Of a stretch of DNA of 41,942 nucleotides, positions 12,101-18,400 are shown piece by piece. The position numbers were made by a program, and so were the translations under genes. Origin of the DNA: Streptomyces sulfonofaciens (GTDB lineage Bacteria; Actinomycetota; Actinomycetes; Streptomycetales; Streptomycetaceae). The notes beneath the pieces are model-generated. The model searched no databases. It worked only from the letters and a program-made list of their open reading frames with translations, and was not told the origin of the DNA. The DNA lies in NCBI RefSeq assembly GCF_014656295.1, contig NZ_BNCD01000036.1, positions 1 through 41,942 of the forward strand, written 5' to 3'. Every line of letters starts with the position of its first letter. The stretch's first letter is position 1.

Positions 12101-15100
12101 GCGGCCACCGGCTGTTCGTCGAGGCGAGCCCGCACCCGGTGCTCACCTTCGGCCTGGAACAGAACTTCACGGGTGGCGCGGGCACCGGAAGCCAGGGCGG
12201 CGCCCGCGGCGCGGACGGTTCCGGCGGCGCGGACGGCTCCCGCGGCGGGGACCGCCAAGTCGCGGCCGTCGGGGCCGCGGCGGCCGTCGCGATCGGCACG
12301 CTCAGGCGTGACAGGGAGGGCCCGGCGGAGTTCCTCGCCGCACTGGCGCAGGCTCACGTGCACGGCACCGCCGTGGACTGGCCGAGCACCCTCCCGGCAC
12401 CGCGGACCCCCGCAGCCGGCGTCCCGCTGCCCACCTACCCCTTCCAGCGGCGCAGGTACTGGCTGGAGCCGTCCGGTGCCGCCGGGGACGTCGGGTCGGC
12501 GGGCCTCGACGGCACCGGGCACCCGCTGCTGGGCGCGGCGCTCGCGCTCGCCGACGGTGCCGGACACGTCCTGACCGGACGTCTTTCGCTGCGCAGCCAC
12601 CCGTGGCTGGCCGACCACACCGTCCTGGACACGGTCGTCCTCCCCGGCACCGCCTTCGTCGAACTCGCCCTGGGCGCCGCCGAGCAGGCCGGGGCCGGCG
12701 GGTGCACGCTGGAGGACCTGACGCTCCAGGCGCCGCTGGTGCTGGCGGCCGAGGACGCCGTCCAGCTCCAGGTCGTCGTCGACGCGCCCGACGGGGCGGG
12801 CCGGCGGACGCTCGCCGTGCACTCCCGGCCACAGGGCGCCACCGCCGACATCGCCTGGACCCGGCACGCCACCGGTCTGCTCGCCGGGACCGCGCCCGCC
12901 GCCCCCCAGCCGTCCGGCCCGACCGCCTGGCCGCCGCCGGGCGCCACCCCGGTCGACACCGGTGACCTATACCAGCGGTTCGCCGGGATCGGACTGGGCT
13001 ACGGCCCCGTCTTCCAGGGCCTGCGGGCCGCGTGGCAGCAGGACGGGCAGTACTTCGCGGAGGTCGACCTGCCCGAGGACACCGAGGTGACGGGCTTCGG
13101 CCTGCACCCCGCGCTGCTGGACGCCGCACTGCACACCGTGGCCCTGTCGGTGGCCGGTTCCAAGGACCTGCCGGCGGCCGGGCCGGGGGCGGGGGGCGGG
13201 GCGCTGCTGCCGTTCTCGTGGAGCGGTGTCACGCTGCACGCCACCGGCGCAAGGACGCTGCGGGTGCGGATCGCGCCCGCGGGCGAGGGCGCGGTCGCGC
13301 TGGAGGCGGCGGACGGCACGGGCGCGCCGGTCGCCTCCGTGGCGGCGCTGCGACTGCGGCCCGTCGACGCGGCGCAGCTCGCGCCCGCCGGCCGCTCGGG
13401 AGCGCTCTACCGGTTGGACTGGGTGCCGCTGACGGTGCCGCAGGCACCGGGGCGCGGCGCGTGGGCCGTCCTCGGCGAGCTGCCCGCCGCACTCCTCCCG
13501 GACGGCACCGCGGTGGACGGCTACCCCGATCTGGCCGCGCTGCGCAAGGCGGTCGAAGCGGGCGATCCGGCCCCCGAGCTGGTCCTCGCGGCGCCCGCCG
13601 TGGAGCCGGGCCCGTCGCCCGCCGCGGCGGCACGGGCCGCGGCCTCGCAGGTCCTCGCCCTGGTCCAGGGCTGGCTGGCCGACGAGCGGCTCGCCGCCGC
13701 CCGGCTGGTCGTCGTCACCCGGGGCGCGGTCGCCGCGGGCGACGGCTCCGGCGCGGCGGACCTGGCCGGCGCCTCGGTATGGGGCCTGGTGCGCAGCGCC
13801 CAGTCGGAGAACCCCGGCCGGTTCGTGCTGCTGGATGCCGAGAACACCTCCGACACGGCCGCCACCACGTCAGCGGCAGCCGCGCCCGGCACCACCCGCA
13901 CCACCGCAATCACCGCACTCACCGGCACCACCGACGTGTCGGCCGTGGTCGCCGGGGCGCTGGCGACGGACGAGCCGCAGATCGCGGTCAGGGCCGGTCA
14001 GGCGTTCGTCCCCCGGCTCGCCAAGCCGGCGCCCGAGGACGCCCGGACGGGACAGGGCGGGGTGCTCGACCCGGAGCGCACCGTCCTCGTCACCGGCGGC
14101 ACCGGCACCCTCGGCGCCCTCGTGGCGCGCCACCTGGTCACCCGGCACGGCGTGCGGCACCTGCTGCTGACCAGCCGCCGCGGCCCGGACGCGCCCGGCG
14201 CGCGGGAGCTGGCCGCCGAACTGACCGGCCGAGGCGCCCAGGTCACCGTCACCGCCTGCGACACCGCGGACGCCGGGGACGTCGGGAAGCTGCTCGCGCA
14301 ACTCCCGCCGGAGCGCCCGCTGACCGCCGTCGTCCACGCCGCGGGCGTCCTGGACGACGCCACCGTGGGGGCCCTCACCCCGGACCGCCTGGACACCGTC
14401 CTGCGGCCCAAGGCCGACGCCGCCTGGAACCTGCACGAGGCCACCGCCGGCAGCGGACTCGCGGCGTTCGTCCTCTTCTCGTCCCTCGCCGGCACCCTCG
14501 GCGCCCCGGGGCAGGCCAACTACGCCGCCGCCAACACCTTCCTGGACGCCCTCGCCACCCACCGCCGCGCGCAGGGGCTGCCCGCCACCTCGCTCGCCTG
14601 GGGCCTGTGGGCGGAGGGTTCCGGCATGACGGGCCATCTGAAGGACGCCGACAGCGGCCGGATGAACCGCGGCGGCCTCGCACCGCTGGCGACCGACGAC
14701 GCGCTCGCGCTGCTGGACGCCGCACTGGCCGGCGGGGACCCGCTGGTGCTGCCCGCGCGGCTGGACACCGCGGCCCTGCACCGGCAGGCGGCCGCCGGGG
14801 TGCTGCCGCCGGTCCTGCGCGGCCTGGTGCGCACCCCGGCCCGGCGCGCCGAGTCCGGCGGCGCCGCCCTGCCGCAGCGCCTGGCCGGCCGCACCGGGGC
14901 CGAGCAGCACCGCATCGTGCTGGACGCGGTCCGCGCCCAGATCGCCGCGGTCCTCGGCCACGACACACCGGCCGGCATCGAACCGGAACGCGCCTTCAAG
15001 GAGATGGGCTTCGACTCGCTGATGGCGGTGGAGCTGCGCAACCGCCTCGGCGCCGTCACCGGCCTGCGGCTGCCCGCCACGCTCGTCTTCGACCACCCGA

Positions 15101-15390
15101 CGGCCGATGCGCTGGCCGGATACGTGCGGGGCGAGATCGCACCGGGCGAGGTGTCCGCGTCCGCCGCGGTGCTGGCCGACCTCGACCGTATCGAGGCGGC
15201 ACTGGCGGCGCTCGCGCCCGACGGCGACGGGAGCGCGCAGGTCACCCGCAGGCTCAGGTCGCTGACGGAGCGCTTCGCCGGGCCCGAGGAGGCCGCGGAC
15301 GACGGCGCGGGAAGCGTCCGCGAGCAGATCGAGGCGGCATCCGCCGAGGAGATCTTCGACTTCATCGACAGGGAGCTGGGCGACGGCTGA
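3193..15390 (+). CDS. Bimodular type I PKS: KS-AT(mal)-DH-ER-KR-ACP / KS-AT(mmal)-DH-KR-ACP
   Basis: 4065 residues with an N-terminal coiled-coil docking segment (1-43). Module 1: KS (about 44-466; Cys216, His351, His391), AT (about 596-900; Ser691, HAFH at 790-793, the malonyl signature), DH (His1004, Asp1177, complete HxxxGxxxxP), ER (about 1465-1780; NADPH loop near 1602), KR (from about 1786; LDD 1875-1877, Tyr1932; B-type), ACP (Ser2104). Module 2: KS (from about 2166; Cys2338), AT (about 2706-3000; Ser2801, YASH at 2901-2904, the methylmalonyl signature), DH (His3142, Asp3310; motif HTVLDTVVLP, Gly replaced by Asp), KR (from about 3631; LDD present, Tyr3777), ACP (Ser3942) and a C-terminal docking helix. 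Predicted output: a malonyl unit reduced to CH2, then a methylmalonyl unit left as an alpha-methyl alkene. A Gly-rich insert follows AT2 and a Thr/Ala-rich insert sits in the KR2 structural half. A 57-bp gap separates it from the next PKS gene. Confidence 0.97.
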   Translation: MNAVSGGQAATVNEARLRDYLRRATADLKRANRRLRDAEAREHEPIAIVSMSCRFPGGAGSPEELWRLLADGADTMGEFPAARGWDTEALYAADPDSTGRTYAREGAFVGDADAFDAEFFGVNPREALAMDPQQRLLLEASWEVLERAGIVPADLRGRPVGVFTGTNGQDYARLLLGHLEAVEGYLATGNSASVVSGRVSYALGFEGPAVTLDTACSASLVAIHLACQALRSGECEMVLAGGATVMATPTVFTEFSRQRGLAPDGRCKAFAAAADGTGWGEGAGVLLLERLSEARRNGHPVLAVIRGTAVNQDGASNGLTAPNGPSQQRVIRAALAAAGLGPEDVDAVEGHGTGTTLGDPIEAQALLATYGRDRPADRPLWLGSIKSNIGHTQAAAGVAGIIKMVQAMRHGVLPRTLHVDEPTPHVDWSAGGVRLLTEATPWPASDHPRCAAVSSFGISGTNAHVILQEAPPAPVPAAAPEDGGTGQAADGPDLGVPPGVPLPLVVSARTEEALRGQAARLRDLVGSAGTGAEPADLAFSLATTRTHFAHRAAVLAADGAALRSGLDALAAGESTGHLVRGEVPGAGGGAAKGRRVAFLFSGQGSQRPGMGRDLYEAFPVFAAALDEVCALLDPRLDRPLKQVMFAAADSAEAALLDLTVYTQAALFAFETALFRLLAHWGVTPDVLIGHSVGELTAAHVAGVLSLADACTLVAARGRLMQELPAGGAMVALEAAEDEVRASLGDHAGVDVAAVNGPAATVVSGDEGAVLALAADWAARGRRTKRLAVSHAFHSARMEPMLAEFRRVAAGLDFRRPEIPVVSNLTGTLADPERLRAADYWVDHVRGAVLFHQGVRYLADLGVATCLELGPDATLTAMAAACLAAGQDTGGAAAQADTVLLAGCRRGRPETRTLMAAVAGLHVQGHGVRWAALLGGARRVELPTYAFQRRRFWPDVSAVLGDVSAVGPGPAGHPLLSATMSLAATDVHLLTGRISDATHPMLADHVVLGSVLLPGTAFVELALQGARHVGCQEVAELTLRAPLVLAPRAAVQLQVQVDAPDESGRRPVAIHSRPHPAGDTAAESGAWTCHATGLLAAGAPAAADTAFAAGAWPPPGARALDVEGLYARFEAAGLSYGPHFRGLRGAWRLGDDVYAEVALDEGADADTGRYGLHPALLDAALQAAVLHDDPAGAPRRPKLPFAWAGVSLHSAGADRLRVRVSATGRDEVALTVADADGTPVASVGSLTARPVSAEQLASARTGHDWLLRLDWVPAPDTGTGPAAGRWAVLGDDTPVPAGVDAEGYPDLVALRAAIGSGAPVPDVVLAACPPAGGADPAAGAHLAAVRALGLVQEWLGGGAPAGARLAVLTRGAVGTRAGEPVADLAAASVWGLLRSAQTENPGRFVLVDLEAGAAGRAAVDVLPAALAAGEPQIAVRDGKPWVARLVRAGAPALAVPRDGGPWRIDVAAPGTVDDLAVVPAEDVAGEPAEGQVRIAVRAAGLNFRDVLIALGMYPGRALVGSEAAGVVTGVGPGVTGLVPGDRVMGLFSGCMADTAVTDHRMLVRIPDGWSFAQAATTPIAFLTAYYGLVDLGGLRPGQRILIHSAAGGVGMAATQLARHLGAEVFGTASPPKWDVLRGAGLDDAHIANSRTLDFERQVMAATGGEGVDLVLDSLAHEFVDASLRLLPRGGRFLEMGKSDIRDAEQVAGARPGVAYRAFDLIEAGPDRMHEMFTALLELFDAGVLRPLPVLAFDMGQAPEAFKFMSQARHTGKLALTLPPALDPEGTVLVTGGTGALGSVLARHLVTRHGVRHLLLTSRRGADAAGAGELRAELTALGAEVTVAACDAADPGAVGDLLAAVPDDRPLTAVIHTAGVLDDTTVGALTPERIHTVLRPKADAAWHLHRLTRGLDLAAFVVYSSVAGTLGAPGQANYAAANTFLDALATHRRARGLPATSLAWGLWAQAGGMAGGQDDAIRGRLGRTGLVPLPTPEALALFDAALADPRPVLVPAALDAATLASAADAGTLPPALRALLDGRTGTAPRAQAARRGTPSALKQRLAGLGAADRDHLLLRLVRENIADALGHSTADAVPQDRPFKDLGFDSLTAVELRNRLGNATGLQLPATLVFDHPTATALAAHLAELVGGGTADATAGPAPRALAPDAGEPIAIVGMACHYPGGVHSPDDLWDLVAEGRDGITAFPTDRGWPLEGLFDPDPDRPGTTYVKEGGFLHDAALFDAEFFGMSPREALATDPQQRLLLETAWETLEDAGIAPGTLRGSQTGVFVGMSGQHYAAGAAGTPSAVEGFLLTGTTSSVASGRIAYTLGLEGPAITVDTACSSSLVALHSACRALRGGECDMALAGGVAVMAAPGIFIEFSKQRGLAPDGRCKPFGAGADGTGWGEGVGLVLVERLSDAERLGHRVLAVVRDSAVNQDGASNGLTAPNGPSQQRVITKALAGAGLAPSDIDAVEAHGTGTSLGDPIEAQALLATYGSKRSADRPLWLGSIKSNIGHTQAAAGIAGVIKMVQAMRHGVLPRSLGSEEPSPHVDWESGAVRLLDEAVAWPDTGRPRRAAVSAFGISGTNAHVILEQAQAADDRDAAHGNAAADGDGAPRTAAVLPWAVSARTEEALHEQAGRLAAHVRAHPGATPEQVAHALATTRETFAHRAVVIGHDREEFLTGLHALAAGEPGSLLVRGVAAPAPGRTVFVFPGQGSQWAGMAVDLLDAAERFPAFAEHLGACAEALGRYTDWDLVDVLRGAPGAADLQRVDVVQPALFAVMTSLAHLWMAHGVRPDAVIGHSQGEIAAAYVAGGLSLDDAARVVALRSRALTALAGTGAMASVPASAAEVEEELAGWGGRISVAAVNGPAATVVSGDPDAVRDLVDAYRAGDVRARMIPVDYASHCAHIEPIRDELLRLLAPVRPRTGSVPFYSTVTGAELDTAGLDAAYWYTNLRQRVQLAQATAALLEGGHRLFVEASPHPVLTFGLEQNFTGGAGTGSQGGARGADGSGGADGSRGGDRQVAAVGAAAAVAIGTLRRDREGPAEFLAALAQAHVHGTAVDWPSTLPAPRTPAAGVPLPTYPFQRRRYWLEPSGAAGDVGSAGLDGTGHPLLGAALALADGAGHVLTGRLSLRSHPWLADHTVLDTVVLPGTAFVELALGAAEQAGAGGCTLEDLTLQAPLVLAAEDAVQLQVVVDAPDGAGRRTLAVHSRPQGATADIAWTRHATGLLAGTAPAAPQPSGPTAWPPPGATPVDTGDLYQRFAGIGLGYGPVFQGLRAAWQQDGQYFAEVDLPEDTEVTGFGLHPALLDAALHTVALSVAGSKDLPAAGPGAGGGALLPFSWSGVTLHATGARTLRVRIAPAGEGAVALEAADGTGAPVASVAALRLRPVDAAQLAPAGRSGALYRLDWVPLTVPQAPGRGAWAVLGELPAALLPDGTAVDGYPDLAALRKAVEAGDPAPELVLAAPAVEPGPSPAAAARAAASQVLALVQGWLADERLAAARLVVVTRGAVAAGDGSGAADLAGASVWGLVRSAQSENPGRFVLLDAENTSDTAATTSAAAAPGTTRTTAITALTGTTDVSAVVAGALATDEPQIAVRAGQAFVPRLAKPAPEDARTGQGGVLDPERTVLVTGGTGTLGALVARHLVTRHGVRHLLLTSRRGPDAPGARELAAELTGRGAQVTVTACDTADAGDVGKLLAQLPPERPLTAVVHAAGVLDDATVGALTPDRLDTVLRPKADAAWNLHEATAGSGLAAFVLFSSLAGTLGAPGQANYAAANTFLDALATHRRAQGLPATSLAWGLWAEGSGMTGHLKDADSGRMNRGGLAPLATDDALALLDAALAGGDPLVLPARLDTAALHRQAAAGVLPPVLRGLVRTPARRAESGGAALPQRLAGRTGAEQHRIVLDAVRAQIAAVLGHDTPAGIEPERAFKEMGFDSLMAVELRNRLGAVTGLRLPATLVFDHPTADALAGYVRGEIAPGEVSASAAVLADLDRIEAALAALAPDGDGSAQVTRRLRSLTERFAGPEEAADDGAGSVREQIEAASAEEIFDFIDRELGDG

Positions 15391-15447
15391 CCGCCCGCGG
15401 GAACACCGCACCGGCCCGTACGCACCGGCTCACAGGGACTGAGAGAG

Positions 15448-18400
15448 ATGACCGACCAGACGAACGAGAAGAAACTCGTCGACTACCTCAAGCGGGTCAC
15501 CGCCGAACTGCACGAGACCCGGCAGCGGCTGGCCCAGGCCGAGGCGGTGCGCCGCGAGCCGATCGCGATCGTCGGCATGGCCTGCCGCTACCCGGGCGGG
15601 GTGCGGGACCCCGAGGACCTGTGGCGGCTGGTGTCGGAGGGCACCGACGCGGTCTCGGCCTTCCCCGGCGACCGCGGCTGGGACCCGGGCCTGCACCACC
15701 CCGACCCGGAGCACCCCGGCACGTCCTACGCGCGCGAAGGCGGCTTCCTCTACGACGCCGCCGACTTCGACGCGGAGTTCTTCGGGATCAGCCCGCGCGA
15801 GGCCATGGCGATGGACCCGCAGCAGCGGCTGCTGCTCGAAGTCGCCTGGGAGGCCCTGGAGCGCGCCGGCATCGACGCCCATGCGCTGCGCGGCACGCCG
15901 ACGGGTGTGTTCGCGGGCGTGATGTACGGGGACTACGGCGCACGGCTGATGGGCTCCGGCGGCGGCGCGTACGAGGGCCTGCTCGGCAACGGCAGCGCGG
16001 GCAGCATCGCCTCGGGACGCGTCTCCTACGCGCTCGGCCTCGAAGGCCCCGCGGTCACCGTCGACACGGCGTGCTCGTCGTCGCTGGTGGCACTGCACCT
16101 GGCCTGCCAGGCGCTGCGCGCCGGCGAGTGCGACACGGCGCTCGCGGGCGGGGTGACCGTGATGGCCACTCCGACGCTGTTCGTCGAGTTCAGCAGGCAG
16201 CGCGGCATGGCACCGGACGGCCGCTGCAAGTCGTTCTCTGCGGACGCGGACGGCGCGGGCTGGTCCGAGGGCGTCGGCCTGGTCGCGCTGGAGCGTCTTG
16301 CGGACGCCCGGCGGCACGGGCACCGGGTGCTCGCCCTCGTCACGGGCTCGGCGGTCAACCAGGACGGCGCGAGCAACGGCCTGACGGCGCCCAACGGCCC
16401 TTCCCAGCAACGGCTGATCCACCAGGCCCTGCGGGCGGCGCGGCTGTCCCCGGCGGACGTCGACGTGGTGGAGGCACACGGCACGGGCACCAGCCTCGGC
16501 GACCCCATCGAGGCGCAGGCCCTGCTCGCCGTCTACGGCAGGAACCGGCCCGCGGACCGGCCGCTTCGGCTCGGCTCGATCAAGTCCAACATCGGCCACA
16601 CCCAGGCCGCCGCGGGCGTCGCGGGGGTCATCAAGATGGTGCAGGCGATGCGGCACGGCGTGCTGCCGAGGACCCTGCACGCCGAGCGCCCCTCGCCGCA
16701 CGTCGACTGGAGTACGGGTGCCGTCTCGCTGCTCACCGAGGAGGCGCCCTGGCCGGCCGCTGACCGGCCGCGGCGGGCCGCCGTGTCGTCGTTCGGCATC
16801 AGCGGCACCAACGCCCACCTCATCCTGGAGGCGGCGCCGGAGGCGGCCGCGGCGGCACCGGCGGCCACCGGGAGCGCGGCGGGAGCGGAGTACGCGGCGG
16901 GAGCCGCGCAGGGTGCCGACGTACCGGCGCCCTGGGTGGTCTCCGCCGCGAGCGCGGGCGCGCTGCGCGCCCAGGCCGAGCGGCTGCGCGCCTTCGTGGT
17001 GGACCGCCCCGAGCTGTCCGCCGACGACATCGGCCGCTCGCTGGCCACCACCCGCGCCGCACTCACGCACCGCGCGGTCGTCATCGCCGGGCACCGCGAC
17101 GAGTTCCTCCAGCGCCTCGGCTTCCTCGCCGGGGACCAGCCGGCGGGCAACGTCGTCCGGGGCACCGCGTCCGCCGGCCGGCTGGCGTTCCTGTTCTCCG
17201 GGCAGGGCTCGCAGCACCACGGCATGGGCCAGGGCCTGTACGCCGCGTTCCCCGCCTTCGCCCGCGCGCTCGACGAGGTGTGCGCGCTGCTGGACCCGCA
17301 CCTCGAACGGCCCCTGAAGGCCGTGATGTGGCCCACCCGCGGCACCCGGGACGCCGCACTGCTCGACGAGACCGCCTACACGCAGGCCGCCCTGTTCGCC
17401 GTGGAGGTCGCCCTCTTCCGGCTCTTCGAGCACTACGGCCTCACGCCCGACTACGTGATGGGCCACTCCATCGGCGAGCTGGCCGCCGCGCACGCGGCCG
17501 GCGTGCTCACCCTCGCCGACGCCTGCACCCTGGTCGCCGCGCGCGGCAGGCTGATGCAGCGGCTGCCCGAGGGCGGCGCGATGGTCTCCGTGCAGGCACC
17601 CGAGGCGGACGTACGGGCCGCCCTCGACGCCTGCGGGAAGGAGGGGGCCGCGGCGCCCGGGATGGCGGTGGCCGCCGTCAACGGGCCCGCCTCCACCGTC
17701 GTCTCCGGCGACGAGGACGCCGTCCTCGCGCTCGCCGCCGCCTTCGCGCAGCGCGGCTGCAAGACCCGGCGGCTGCGGGTCAGCCACGCCTTCCACTCGC
17801 CGCGGATGGCGCCCATGCTCGCGGAGTTCGCGGCGGTGGCCGAGAGCCTCGTGCACCACCCGCCGCGCATCCCCGTGGTGTCCAACCTCACCGGCAGGGT
17901 GGCCACCGCCGAGGAGATCGGCGACCCCGGGTACTGGGTGGCGCACGCACGGGACGCGGTCCGCTTCGCCGACGGGGTGGCCGCGCTGCGCGCCGAGGGC
18001 GTGGCCACCTGCCTCGAACTGGGCCCGGACGCCGTCCTGACCCCGATGGCCGCGGCCTGCCTCACCGCGGGACCGGACGGCGGCTCGAACACGGACGCGA
18101 ACGCAGACGCGGACGCGGACACCGCGGCGGTACCGGTGCCCGCGCTGCGCGCCCGCCGTCCTGAGACCCAGACGTTCCTGGGCGCGCTGGCCCACGCCCA
18201 CACCCGGGGCCGTCCGGTCGACTGGGCCGCGTTCTTCGCCGAGCGCGGTGCCCGCACCGTCGAGCTGCCCACCTACGCCTTCCGGCACCGCCGCTACTGG
18301 ATCGACGCACCGCCCGCCGGGACGGCCGCGGCCGGGGCCAGGGCGGACGGGGCCCGGGCGGACGGGGCGGAGTTCTGGAGCGCCGTGGAGCAGGAGGACC

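Noticed and set aside
13091..13130. Second DH of the bimodular PKS as inactive because its Gly is Asp
   Set aside because: HxxxDxxxxP variants occur in functional modular DHs as far as is known, and His, Pro and the helix Asp are all intact.
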